Source: Turritopsis dohrnii
Taxonomy: Eukaryota; Cnidaria; Hydrozoa; Anthoathecata; Oceaniidae
NCBI GenBank assembly: GCA_027922465.2
Contig: BQMF02000266.1
Span: forward strand, 62,001-126,000
Direction: 5' to 3'
DNA length: 64,000 bases
The number at the start of each line of letters is the position of its first letter. The stretch's first letter is position 1. Shown here piece after piece: positions 24,201-38,600 of the stretch. Position numbers and translations under genes: made by a program. The notes beneath the pieces are model-generated. The model saw nothing but the letters and a program-made list of their open reading frames with translations. It made no database searches and was not told the origin of the DNA.

Positions 24201-26585
24201 TTTTTTTCTCTCTACGTTTTGAGTGCAAATAAATAACACATGAAATTTGGGGTTTTTTGGAACCATTGTTTAAACTGATATTTGATATTTGATTTCGAAT
24301 CTGTCGCTAGGATAACTGACGTTTTTTCGGGTCCGCGATACAGGCGATGGGGTGACAAAAAATTTGGGTCTAACTTTTTTGGGAGGGGTCTGTGACGTCA
24401 TCAAAATCTTTGAAGAATGATATCTCTGTAACGGTTGATCGTAGCGGAACGATCCCATACATTTTTTTAATCAGTTTTTCGAGCTCTACAACATGGTAAC
24501 ACTTTCGGTTGCCAATTCCTTAATTTTATTTTTCGTGAAGTCAACGCATGCTGAACATGGGCGGCGAGCGACGCCGCCTTGGCGGCTAGTATTTCTTATT
24601 TATAATCACATGGTGGATTGAAATTTGATTGACATTTTTGATTGATGTTTTTGATTGACGTTTTTGATTGAAGTTTTTGATTGACATTTTTGATTGACGT
24701 TTTTGATTAAATTAATGTAAAATTTCTCGCTGATTTGAAATTTTCCTCCAACAAATCTGAAATTTCCTGCAAAGTAAAAACATCAATCGAATTTCCACCA
24801 ATCATGTGATTAGCCAGGAATAACATGGTTATTCATGAAATTTGGCAAATTTTCCTCATTTTCAAAATTTTAAAATCTCCCCCGCTGTGCTTAGGTAGAC
24901 TTCAAAAAATGTGAAAAACAACTTCAGTAGTTAAATCCCGAATTTGTACAAATTTGTAACCCAGAAAATGTCAAGATTGAACCTAAAACAAATTAGAAAA
25001 CCACTGTGGAAAACCAGTGGTCGTTATTCTGATGACTTCATCTATTGATGTAACAGGATGAAGAAGGAAGATGTTATAGTGATTCTCTCCTTGAGGTTTC
25101 ATGCAACGGTGATCCTGATGAGCAGATACTAGATAGGTGAAATTCCATTGGTATCATTTTTAATTGGAGATCTCTACACATCTTTTTGAAAGTTTTGTTA
25201 AGGTGATGATACACCAGTCGATTTTTTCCTTTCGACATGTCGAACCCATATTGCGCATGCCACTTTTTTTAATAAAAAATTGCTGTCGAAACACATGATA
25301 CACGCGAGCAATTTTCTTTCTAAAAAATGTCTTCAGAAAGTGAAGACGATATTATAGCCGCAGCGTGTATTATTATTTCTGAATGTACGAAGAAAAAGAC
25401 AAAAAAAAGAAAGATCTGGACAAAGCCATGGCTGAAGAAAAGGACAACGTTTGGGATCTACGATATGCTTGAATACGATATGAAACTTTTTATAAAAAAC
25501 GTATAAATAAAAAAGGTTATTCTTACCTCTAAATTTGACTTCGTATGCCTTGGTTGTACTGTATCCCTTAAAAATTCCAAGGCTTTGAAATATGGCCATT
25601 TTGATTTGTATATTTCATTTGCCCCAGCTCCGCTTTTATTTTGGGTTCTCTCCTTTGTTAATTCCTTTGAGTAGTAAGTTCTTAAATTTTTGATTTTGTT
25701 CTTCACGTCTTCCTCTATAGAAAAAATAATAGCGTACGTTTGTTTCTTTCTTTTTTAAGTATTTTTGATTTAAAGCAATATATATATTATTTACCTGAAA
25801 TTTCAAGCTTCTCACACAACCTCTTGATAGCATTCGCTTTTTCTACCCTGTTTTTATATAAATTGTTTCTTACATTCCATAAACTTTCTTCCAGTGACCA
25901 TTCACTGATAAATGTTTCTGTAAAATCATATTTACTTGCCATGTTAATGAGTACGTATGCACATGAAAAATGATTTTTTTTTCTTCGAAACAACAAAAAA
26001 TAAGCTGAAATCTCTTTAAAACGCACTTTGAGTATGAAAATTTGTCGAAAAATTTCCAACATGTTGGAAATTTTTCGACATCGAAAGATTACAATTTCAA
26101 CACTTTTCAACAAGCAATTTTCGCATGATACACCCTTCAATTTATCGAATTCGACAATGCGCAATATGGGTTCCACATGTCGCAAGCAAAAAATCGACTC
26201 GTGTATCATCACCTTTAGCTTTATTTAACTGTCCAAAATAAATTTGTCTGCAAACTTTTGTTTTGCATGATCTAATTTAATATTATGTTGACAAAAAACT
26301 TTGACGGAAGATTTCTTGTGTGAACTTTAGGAAATCCATATCTCTTGTTATCATTGGGCAGTTGTTGAAACTCGTAAGTTGTTCAGTTACTTCATTCTTT
26401 GTTAAAAGAGTATTGTTGGCATGTTAGTTTTTCATAATGATGTTTATTCTATCTTCTCCAGGGTTTTTACGAAAGGCTTGACCATCTGCAAGACGATATG
26501 TTTGCAATATTTAAGAGAGCAAGAAAAGATGGGAGAACAGACTCTGAAGTAATTTTTTTTTTAATTCACTTTCTATGTTATTCAT

Positions 26586-26620
<35 letters not shown>

Positions 26621-29600
26621 GGCAATATCATCATGAGTGAAAAATACAAACTAGGATTCAGAGGAGAAACTTGGGTATTTCAACGTTAAAAATAATACCT
26701 TCAATTGTAGATTTGTTTGATTCCCAGCAGGGAAGTTAAGACTCTGAAGCACCAATTTTTTTTGTTCTCTTCAGATGAATGAAGATCATTTTTTTTGTTC
26801 TCTTCAGATGTACGAAGATGCATGTGAGCTCCAGATTTATTTCATTCTTGAGCGCGATCGTTTGACTAAAGATGGTCTACGACTCATGTCACCTGCTGTT
26901 AATTTCACGACCAAAAGTGTACAACATGATATCGACGATGAACGAAAAGAGAAGCAACATAACGAAAGCTTAGATGATAGTGAGAGTGATGAAAGCGACA
27001 GGCGTTCAAAGATACGATCACGTGGTTGTATGACTGTTGAAGTGGTAAAAAAAAAGTTTATAAAGATTGTTTTCACTTACACAGACTTAGCATATTCACA
27101 ACATTCTTTTAAAATGAAAACAACTAGCATATAGGATGATCTTTGTAAGGAACTTTTCAAAAGTTGAGTAGGGTGAGATAGACAGTGATGGTTATTTATG
27201 ATATTGTAAGTAAGTAAGGAAGTATAGCATTGCTTTTACTTGCCCGAAGGCCAGTGTGCAGTCAGTCGATGGCTCCTAATGGGCTGAGATACACTGCTTT
27301 TAAAGCGCATCGGAGTGGTGTATTGAGATATGACATGACTGGACTCGAACACGGGTCGCAGTGGTGGCACTCAAAGGTGCTAACCACTACACCATCGCTG
27401 CATATTGTTCATGGTTACTTAATGATTGACAATGTTCAACTGTTTACTTAACTAAACAAACGTCTAAAACCTTAACGCTTCCATCCCTCATGCTACGTGC
27501 TTCTGCCTATCCACACATTGCTTGGTGATGTGTAGTTCATAGAATTGGCCTACCTTCATAAAGACCTATTGACATACGTTCATAAAGACCAAAATATTTT
27601 ATGAATCCACCCAGTCAATGACTTCTTATTGACTGATATGCTGTTTTTATTGTGCACTAGAAATATAAAAGCACTCGTGGATGAAAGTAAGCACATTGAT
27701 AATTTCTAACCACTGCATCATTGTGACAGTATTAATAACATAAAGTTTTGAGGAAAAGACATTATCCGGTTTATCTGAATTTTAAGCAATTGCTAAAAGA
27801 CATGGATATGATATAAAGCCTTTCCAGGAAATTACTAGATTACATGTTAATTTTCTTTGTTTTATAGCAACCAGACGAGGATGGTTTGAATTTTGAGGAT
27901 ATTGTGGAGTTGAAAGGTGTTACTTATCAAGTTGGTGACTATGTTTACGTGAAACCAGAAGAGATGAACCGACCACCTCATATTGTGTCCATTGATAAAA
28001 TATGGTCTCAGAAAGATGGCTTACAGGTACACCAACCTTCAGTTAGAAATCAATTTTTGTTTATTTCCTGGTTATTGACTGCAGGTTATTTCCTCTAAGG
28101 GTGTATATGGGTCTTGGTTTTATCGCCCAGAGGCCACTTTTCACTTGGCGTCACGGAAATTCATGGAGAAAGAAGTATTTCGTAGCCATCATAGTAGCTA
28201 CATACTGCTCAGTGGTATCATCGGAAAATGTTATGTGATGAGTGTCAAGGAATATTCTAAATTAAGACCTGAGGTGGAGAACTTTTTTTTTTTACTTTTT
28301 ACCCAGCCGGCACACTGTTAAAAAATCTCTGCGAAGGAGTGTATTTCTATAGAGATGTACACACAATTTCAATAATAATGCTCTCTGTTGCAGAGACTTT
28401 TTGACGATTTTGTTAGTTCCAGTAGTTGTAGATTCAGTGGCATAAGTTTGACTGCAGTGACGTCTTTAATATTGTGTGTTTTTTTTTTTCGAAGGGATTA
28501 TCTGATGAAGACATCTATGTATGCGAGTCCAGATATAACGCCAATACCAAAACGTTTCGAAAGATCAAGGTACGTCCGTCCATATGCCACGTGAGTTGGT
28601 GTCAAATGAGGAAATTGTTGACTTAATTGTGAGCTTTTCATTTGTCTGAACTGTTGTCATGGTCACTTTCGGCATGTCCTTTTATGACCTTTTATATTAA
28701 AACTTTTTGGGGGTATTGAACATACGTGGACTACGCCATAGCTATGTCCCCGTCAACAGCTCTCTTCAGCCTTATTGTAGCTATAGTCAAAAATAATCCA
28801 TGACTCCATTAAATTCATTTTGGTATTCATTTAGACTTTTTTACCAACTGCTAACCATATCAAACTTTGCAACCGTGCTGAACCGCTAACAATAAAACGC
28901 ATATCCTCAATATTCGCCGCCAACAGTGACAAGAGAGATCGGAACGTCGAGAAAGAGAACGTCGAGCTAACAAGTAGTGACGGATATGAATTTCCGAAAG
29001 AGAATGTACGGAAAAATTGAAATAACTTGATATTTTAGTATTGCGAATTGTTGAATTGAGATATACTCTCTCACACAAAGACTCTCGATATCTCAACCAA
29101 TATTTTGTATGTTTGTCCAATAAATCTTTGAGTTATCGAGAGTTTTACTGAATCTATAAGGCTTCCAAGTTTTTTAAACAAACATTATTCATGAATTCCA
29201 AGTTTATATTATCTATTTTCCATTTTTTAGTGCGCGGAAATTCAAGTTGCCTCTGGTCTACCTGGCTGTACTTACTATGAAAAATATATCACTGACTCGT
29301 GTCAATTTAAATTAGGTACGATCGAATCGATTGCTGGTGATATAAACATTAAGAAAAAACTGCCTATTATATCATGTTTTGATTGGTTGATTTTAGGGGA
29401 CGGTGTATATGTCCAATCAGATGAAGGATATTTGTTCATTTCAAAAATCGATAAAATGTGGACTGATTCCAAGTAAGGAAATTGAATTAGGAAAAATAAC
29501 CGGACGCCGAAAACCTCAAGATATTGTTGAAATTAATGAAGAATAAAATTTTGCTAACCTCTTGAACTTTCATCTGATAACTCAATCAGGTGTCTCAAAA

Positions 29601-32600
29601 TGCTATCACGTTTAGTGTTAGTTTCCGAACAAAGTTTTTTTGTTATCTTCCATTGAGTATGTAACCATGTAATGAATGTGTTTGTTGTATCAAGCTGATC
29701 TTTATTTCATTTCAGAGGAGAGACGTTTTTTCAAGGGAACTGGTACATACAGCCTGAGGACACCAGACACATCCCAACTCAACTGTTTTATCGTTCGGAA
29801 ATTTTCGAAAGCAACATTGAAGAAGCTTATCCGATTTCGAATGTAGTCGGAAAATGCGCCATTTTGAACATGAGAGATTACCAATATAGTAAGTTGGGGC
29901 GTGGTTGTTTTAACTTGCCTTAAATTTGTTTAATTTGTTCAGGTATGTGTGCTGACGAAAAGAACACTTGAGCATTCGTTTTTTTTTTTAATTTGGCGTT
30001 TATTTCTTTTAACTGATGCGTTTATTTTTGAATATTATCCAATCAGGTCGTCCGACAGAAGTGGATGAAAAAGATATTTTCTTGTGCAGTGCCCATTATA
30101 ACGAGGATGAGATGAAGTTCCGAAGAAACGTGAAAGGTTTTAAAGTAAGTTTGAACATATAATCTTTGCGACCAATCTCTGTTAAACACTAAATACAGTA
30201 GAGGCAGTCTCTCTAACTCGAACGTCGAACGGGAAAACAAAATCGTTCGAATTATGGAGAGTTCGAGTTATGGAGAGTGATATTGCTAAGTTTTAACTTG
30301 AGTGGACCCAATGATTCAGTTCGAATTATGGAGAGTTCGAGTAATGGAAAGTCGAATTATGGAGAGTCCATTGTAACTCAACAGTCTTTCTATGTATATG
30401 AACAGAAGAAAAAAAAAACGTGCTCCTCGATATTCAGTGTTATTCACTGCTTTACAGTGGACTCTCGTTATGTCAAACTTGCGCTATCTCGAACTTGGCG
30501 ATATCTCGGACGAAAACCTTGGTCCCGTCAGCATTTGTAGCCCGCTATAAATCTTGTTACGCTATTTCAAATTTTTTATCCTGTCCAGTGAGAGCTGGAG
30601 GCTGCGGGACTCGTATTTGCTTTTATTCAAGAATTTTTTGCTCGATTGAGATAGAAAGAAAAACATAGTAGCCTAAATACTCGACGAAACACCCTCGCAC
30701 AGGCTAAACTTTAGTTTTGTCGTGTAAGATCCAGCCTGATTATTGTTGTAACCCCGTCTAAATATCTTGCAACTATTTTATTTCAGAGTAGCTGTAGAAA
30801 ACGCAGAAAGGTATCCAGTTGAACGAACAACACTTCTGTGGTTTACGCCCTTCTGTTTATATTTTTGTCATCACTACGCCCTATCCCGAATTTTTTACGC
30901 CTTTTTGCACAAATAACTGAAAATTTTGTTAGTATTGCTTTAGATCTGTTTTAGAATGATATTGATGTCAAATAAAAAGTAGAGGCAGTTTATTTCTTTC
31001 AGCAGTCTTAGATAAACCTTGTACCCAGATTTGTTTGCTTCCGCCAGCATTAGTAAAGAAGAAACTCTGAAGTCTGGTGTTGATATCTTCATTTTTAAGA
31101 AATCTTTCAAGGATTTTGAAAACTTTCAACGTTGTAGTTTTGTCAGGATAACAGGGTCATGTTGTTAATGCAGTTATTTGCCGTCATTACCCACTCCGAT
31201 CTATGAACGGCCACGTCGACTTTTTAGAGAATGACACAACCATCACACATACGAGATGATGAATACTGGTATTTCGACCACCCGTATAATCCGAAACGGG
31301 TAAGTAAATGATAAATTCAAACATTTTTAGGGGTTTTCCCCGATCATGTTTTTGGTATTATCATGCTCAAAATAATCGAAATTGAAATTGTCCACACTCC
31401 AGAGGTTAGTGTAAGTGTGACCATTGACATTCATATCTTCTTCTCAACGAAGTTATGGAATAAGTTCGATTTACACTGCTAGCAGAGCTGTATTTAGAAA
31501 CTAAATGTCTACTTTGGTTCTAAAAGTTCATGAAAACTGCATTTTCATATGGATTTCAAATTTTGTAATATTAATCGATACTTGTAGCGACCTTCTCTAT
31601 GGTTGATGAGTGACACTCCTGAAGATAATAAAGTCAAGGAAGACCAAATGCCTGAACAAGTGAGACCAATCTAACTTCTATTATACGTCCAAGATTCAAC
31701 TGTTGTTGTGTTTTTTCAAAAACAATGAATTCATGTCGGGGGGGGTGGTACACTCTTTTTAATGCACCCTGTCTGTCTTCCAGCAAGTCAGTGGATACCT
31801 GATCATGAAGAAGGAGCATGCAGCTATGTTGATGAAGGATAATCCTGACTTGCCCCTGGACCAGATAAAACTTCAAGTAAATCAAAAGTGGGAAAGTTTG
31901 ACCAAGGAAGAGAAAGATTTGTACAATTCCCGAGCTAAGGCGCAAGGTTTACTGGGATCTCTTTATGTACACGACTGTGCGTGGTCAAACTGTGACTATC
32001 AATTTGAAGATTTGCAAGATTTGATGGTTCATGTTATGGAAGGTTCTCATATAGTAAAATCTGGTGAGTGTAGACACTGCTTACCCTTTTCTAATTTTAC
32101 GTTGATTTGCTCCACCATGAAGATTTAGATGGTGTTAAAGACAGTGAACTGTTACATGTACAGTTGAGGGTTGCACTATGCTGACGTCAGTAGAAATAGA
32201 ACGATTGAGAAATGGCCTGGGAACGAGCAGCTGTATATTATTAACAAAGTAGAAAAATGATTGGCCTTCGTGGAGATTATCTCACGAGAAAACTGCTGAC
32301 ACGGTTTTTTCTCGACCTTATGATAGTTCATTATCTTTAAAGCTGCTTTTTACAAGTTCATATTTTATATGCCATATAGTATACGACCGTATAACTATGA
32401 TCGTGTAACATACCTCGTATGAAGTAAAACCATATGATCATATGTATATATGATCCAATTTTTAAAAGATAGGACGTGTTCTATTTCTCATTATACATAT
32501 GATGTTTTCTATTGAAATCAAGTAATTGACCAATCAGAATGCGTTCATAAATGTGCAGAAGTGATGTAGGAAAACGTAAACAAATTTTCGCAGCAGAGAA

Positions 32601-35600
32601 AATGAGACCATGTTCACACGTATCGGATAGCTTTTGTTCCGACATGAGAATATTTCGGAATGATTTGTCCACACATTATGTCGTGTAGACGGAATGTTGT
32701 GTCCACACGTAAACAGAGTACAGCAATTGATTCACTTGATTATCTCGGTTTAAGTAATGTAATTCATCAAATACCGCTTGAATAAGTAAGTTGGGTTTTT
32801 CACCATCATGGCGTCCGTCTGTAGCACGTTCACGTGGACTGATAAAGAAATAGAACTGCTTCTTGAAACGGTGAAAGCGTATAAAGCTGAAAATGAAGTC
32901 CTGGGTAAAGATTGGGAAAGTAACAGGAATAAGTATGAAAGTATAACCGAGAATTTTCAAGATTCCTATCCTAAAGAATGCAATGAAGATTACCCAAGAT
33001 CTGATAAACTCACTGAACTAAGTCGAGTGAGAGTCACTAGTAAGCTGAAAAACATCCGATCAAATTACAAAAAAGCTGTTGATGCTGGACGCAGAAGTGG
33101 TGGTGGAAGAGTAGTTATGACATTTTTTGATCTATGTGGTGATATTTGGTCCGGTTCTCCCTCGACTACAAGTTTATTGAGTGGTTTTGAGTCATCAGTT
33201 CCATTCCCAGAACAAAATAGTTGTGGAATTGAAACAGAGTTTAATATTTCTGAAACGTATTCAGGTTATGATGAAGAAAGCAAAAATGATGAGTCAATTA
33301 GTACTTCAACACCAACAGAAGATGTTAATGACAGGCGTCAGAAGATAAGCAAATTTTTAAAAGTTGAAAAAAACAAACGTATCTCAAAGAAACAATCAAT
33401 GGAAAATCAACAGTTAAAATTAGCCAGAGAGGACTTAGAATTAAAACGTAAACTTGTTGACAAAATGGACCAAACAGATGCAGATTTTAAGGAAAGCATG
33501 TCAAAGATGGCTAATTGCATGGAACATGTAGCAAATGCTATAACCCAAAGTTTTGTGGTAATGAATACACTTTTAAACCCACCCAGACAGCAAGTTCTTA
33601 CGTATAGGAACAATATTTACCCAAATGTAAGTGTTGCACCTATGGTAAACATCGAGAACCAACAGGGTGTGCAAGTAAATGAAGTTAATGACATTTTAGA
33701 GCAAGCTTTCAATCAAAATCAAAGTTAAAATATACCTACATATACTTTAAAGGAAGAGAATTCTTCTTCAGAAGAAAATTCGTTGAGTTGCATGTTTTTG
33801 AATATTTTGCTGATACTAACTTCAGTCAAAATACAATGAAACATTTGTTTTGTCCATTTGTTATGTTTATATTTGTTTATAGTTAATCCATGTTAGTATA
33901 ATAGTGGAATGTAAAAACATTGTTACTAAATGAGCTTTTGTTCTTTATTATCCTGTTATCTTCATTCAAAATATTTTGTGAATATTTTTCGGTAGTGTTT
34001 TCCAGTGATATCATTACTAGTGCTGTTGTGTGTATCTACTGTAGTGGGAGGTTGTTGCTGGTTGTGTTCTTGTACTGCTGCCAGTGTTACATCATCTGGC
34101 AAGGTTTCTTTATTAATTTCACAAAAGTTGTGCAATATAAAACAAGCATATATAATTACTAAGGACTCCTCTAACTTAGTGTCCATTTGTTTCCTCAGTA
34201 TCCCAAAGCGTGCTTTCAGCCGCCCAAAGGCACATTCAACTACCATTCTTGCTGAAGACAATCGATATGAATAAAACTGTTCCTGGGCATTTCTGCCTCC
34301 TCCTGCATATTCCTTCATTAGATATGGGAGTAGTGGATAAGCAGGATCTCCTAACAGACACACAGGTACTGGGATTTCGTCTGGAACAATTACTTTTGGA
34401 CAAGGTGGTATTACTCCAGCTCGAAACAAATCATTTATTACAGAATTCCCCCAAATGCGTGCATCGTGTACACTACCAGGCCAACGGACAACTACATCGA
34501 AGAAGCAATATTTGTAGTCAACGCAAGCTTGTACATTTATTGAATATCGACCTTTTCGGTTTATGAAATCACATGCATTGTCTTTTGGACCTTTTATGTC
34601 AATATGTGTTCCATCAACTGCTCCCAGGCACTGTGGAAATCCATGAACACCCTCAAAATTTGTAGTCATCTCGTTGACTCTCTCTGTTGTAGTAGGCAAA
34701 CATATCATTTCAGGGCCAAGTTTGTCACAGATTGCTTTACACACTCGTTTTATAATGAGTGAAACTGTACTTTTCCCAATACCAAAGGCATTTGCTGTTT
34801 TTCGCATTCTTCCTTCATCAGAAAGGTAGTATAGGGTAACAGCTACTTGCGTTTCAACTGATATAGCTGCTCGCATTACCGTTGTTTGTTTAACAATGAA
34901 TGGTCTTAAGAACCTGCATAGTTTGTAAAAGTTTGCTTTCGACATGCGAAAGTTTTCTTTCCAGTCATTGCCATCGACTTTATTCAGCAAAAACTTGTTC
35001 CACCAGCTCCTTGTTCGTCCTGGTTTAATCCAATACCTTCTTATACATAAAGTTTTCTTTTTCTTATGAAGTGAATATTTTCCTAATGTTTGAACTAAAG
35101 CACGAAGTTTCTTTTTTCTAGCCAGATGAGCGACAGTCATACACCTAAAAGCTAATGAAAGCTGGAAAAGATACCCAGCTAATGCATTGAGTCGTTGAAC
35201 GATGATAGCTTGTTTACATTCTACTGCCGCCATTTTTCTGTATTCCATGCTTAAACTATTTGTTCACACTTTACGGATAACAGCATCGGAACGAAATCAT
35301 TTCACTTTTTGCAGCGGAACGGAATCATTTCGATTTTAATAACGGATAACTTCGGAACAATGTGAACGTAACGCCTATCCGGTATGGAAATTGTTCCGAA
35401 ATGATATCTATCCGATACGTGTGAACATGGTCTGAGATAAATCTGCACGTGTATATCTTCCTAATTGCAGGAAAATAGCTAGAATAGACGTAGGCAAACT
35501 TATCCATATTTTGTAAAAGAAGAAATCGACCGCTTGTCTTTTTAGCTCTCAACCAAAAAAAACCATCATTTTAGATGTTTCAAATTTTGATTTTCACTTC

Positions 35601-38600
35601 TATTTTACACGGGTTATATATGGAAAACAGCATTATGTCGATGATGTGTATTTTGTAATACAGCAGAATCCCGATAACTCGAACCCCCTTGTATCGGAGC
35701 ACACACAAGAAATGATTTGATTTCGAGGCGTATATTTGTAATCTCGATGGATTCAAACTGAATGAAGAAAAATACAAAAGGAAATTAAATATATGATAAA
35801 AAGTACATGTGAGTATAATTGAAAAAGTTTAAGTTGAAAAAATCTAATTGAAAAAGTTTAGTTTGAAAAAATTTCTAAGTCTGAAAAAAGTTCAAAAAGT
35901 AAAAAATATTATAAGTCCAGATGCTTACCAGCTTGCCAGAATGTGAGTCTGAAAAGAGGGTGTGGCTCCAAAGTGTTGAAAGTTGAATTGAAAAAATTTT
36001 GATAGTTGAAAATTATTTGAGATATGAGTTAGTTATCAAACTTGAAAATTTGAAAGTTGAGTTGAGAGGCCATCTTGAAATTTGATGTTGACTGCTCAAG
36101 ATCAAGTTGACAACTGAATGACAAACCTAAGAGCTGGTATTTAAAGGCCAAAAAAGCAAAGTGGACATGTAAATTGTAAATAGGGCCTTAAGCAAAGTTG
36201 ACATACAAATATAAAAATAAATAGAGCCTTAGCATATAAACTTGAAAATACTGTCTAAATAGTAAATAGAGCCTTAATTGTGTGAGCTATGAATACAAAA
36301 AAGGGATTCTAGAGCAAAGTAGATATGACCCAAAATGTAAACAAACTGATAATAAGGGCCTGAACACACTGGAACAAAATTTTTAATATAAACACTAGAA
36401 TTGAAGTTTGTTCAATTTACATTCCCCCAGCAGAAAATTCAAAATTTTGTTCATTGTTCGTTTTCCAACATTGAAAATTCTTCCCAAACACTCAATTCGT
36501 CCACGGGGTGAATCATTACAAGACTACGGACTGCTCGATGTGTGACACGATTCACACTTTCATTGTGATTTCGATACTCGACCAGAACTTTTCGAATCTT
36601 CCCGTCAGTACTGTATTCCAACTGTTTCACCTTTCCGAATTGATACACGTTTGCTATCGGACCGTCTCGTTTCGTGAACAGAACGACATCCCCAACTTTC
36701 ATGTCACGATCGTTGTGGAACCATTTCGGGCGATGCATCAGGTTGGGAACATGGACAGTAAGCCAGACTTCAAACCAGGCATCGAATATCCTCTGGTTAA
36801 GTTTAGCAAACTTGTCAGTGTTGGTTGTCATCTTGACTGGAAATGCAGGACTTCGGTTGTTGTTTCGTCCCATCAAAAGGCGGTTCGGTGTAAGAACATC
36901 TGCAACTTCGAATTCTGTGTGGCTGTTGACTGCTATCGGCATATCATTGATCGTGTTTGCGATTTGGGCAGCAACTGTCTCCCACTGGAGAACTGACAAT
37001 CTTTCGTTGTAGAAATTTGTAGTGATGGATTTTCGAACTTCTCGGATCTTCCGCTCCACTTTCCCATGCATGTGATGACCAGCGACAGGACAAACATCAA
37101 ATTGCACTTGGGCTTGGCAGAAGAGATGGTTCTGAATGTCGGTGAAGTCAAGACGCATGGTTTCACATCCCTTAACAAGTTGACTTCCTTCATCAGGGAG
37201 CAAGTATTTCGGGTAACCAACGTGACTTGCAAATCTTGTGAATGATAGGATGAAAGATGGCGTGCTGTAATCATCCATAACATTGATTTTTGTTGCTGAT
37301 GTAGTTGTACAGCAGAATATCACAAGCCATATTTTAACGGTAGTTCGCTTGTGAAAATTTGAGTAGGCGTTCAGTGGTCCACACAAATCTACTTGAGTCG
37401 AGTAAAATGGTGGTGCTATGTTGAAATTGTGCCTTGAGACTGGACCCATTTCCACTTCCACAGTCTTCTTTGTGATGTATCGACATCGCTCACAGCGTTT
37501 TCTCATCAATTTCACCAATTCTTTGCCGTCGATGATGTAGGCGACTTGTAAGACATATCTGTACACAGTTTCGACACCGGCATGTTTTGCAACCGGATGT
37601 TTCCAATGGATGTGATTGACGATACTGAATGCTATTGGTGAGTACCTGTCGATAATGGGCACGAAGAACATGGAAGCTGACAGGTCGATCATGGCTTCGG
37701 TTAGTCTTCCGGTAGCAGTGACTTCGTTAGACGGCAGTATTCTTCCAACGTAGTAGAGGATTCCATCTTTACATTTGCTGATCTTGTTGTACTTCTTCTC
37801 TGGTGTGAACACTTTAACCTCTTCAGTTGCTTTCGTGAAGAAGTATTTCTCAGCTTGACTGATGGTTTGAGTTGTCAGGTTTGATTTTGACGATCTTTTC
37901 AGGCGATTTTTCAGATTATTGACAAATTTGATGACGAGTCCCATTATTCGAATGATCTTTGCCCAATCGAATCTGTTCGGGTCGAGGAGATATTGAGAAA
38001 ATTTGTGTCTTTCCGTGATTGAGGATAGATGGGCTGATGGTTTTTCCACAGGACATTTGTTTGGTGCTTGTTCGAATTGTGGAAGGATTCTTTCTTTGTT
38101 GACGAATGTGATATCTTCTTGGTTCAGCTTGATCTTGTCAACGCTTATTACAGGAAACTTGTCTTTGGTCTCACGCATCCATGGAAGGCCATTATACCAC
38201 GGAGAATTTTGACCAACATCCTGGAGGGTAGCACCTCTTCGGGTTCCGATGTCAGCTATCATCTCTTGGCTCCTGACAAACTTCCAGTCTGACGGCTTGG
38301 TGAATCTGTGTATCTCAAGAACTCTGTTCCGGACCCATGGTTTGAGTTGTTTGTCGCTTCCGTTGATCCAGAACAGAACAATTTGGCTATCGGTTAATTT
38401 GAGTGATGATTGGTGATGCTTTTTGAACGACCGCCTGACAACTTCGCCAGTGTGAGTGTTGAGGGTTGCCGCCAGTAGCTCTGCTCGAGGTTGTGTTGAT
38501 CCATTTGGTACAAGTCGAGATCTGGAGAAAACCAGTTGACATGAGAAGTTTCCAGATTTTCGTTTAAACCTGGCATAGATTGCAACACAAGCGATGTCTT

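Larger units (their letters stand above)
25199..26215. mobile_element. Deleted PIF/Harbinger-type element
   Basis: The ends AAGGTGATGATACACCAGTC (25199 onward) and the inverse ACTCGTGTATCATCACCTTT (to about 26216) match over about 55 bp with a few differences. It carries the first part of a PIF-like transposase on the plus strand and a MADF-domain gene on the minus strand. The rest of the transposase is missing. Intron 18 of PBRM1. Confidence 0.7.
32606..35432. mobile_element. Complete PIF/Harbinger DNA transposon
   Basis: 25-bp perfect TIRs (GACCATGTTCACACGTATCG plus five more bases at 32606, inverse ending at 35432) are flanked by a 3-bp target duplication TGA (32603-32605 and 35433-35435). 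That size fits Harbinger. Two convergent intact genes lie inside. It sits in intron 32 of PBRM1. Perfect ends and open genes suggest a young, possibly active copy. Confidence 0.9.

Noticed and set aside
22863..24224. Open frames inside the palindrome arms (for example 23471-23680 and 23762-23968)
   Set aside because: They arise from repeats and appear mirrored in both arms; no coding signature.
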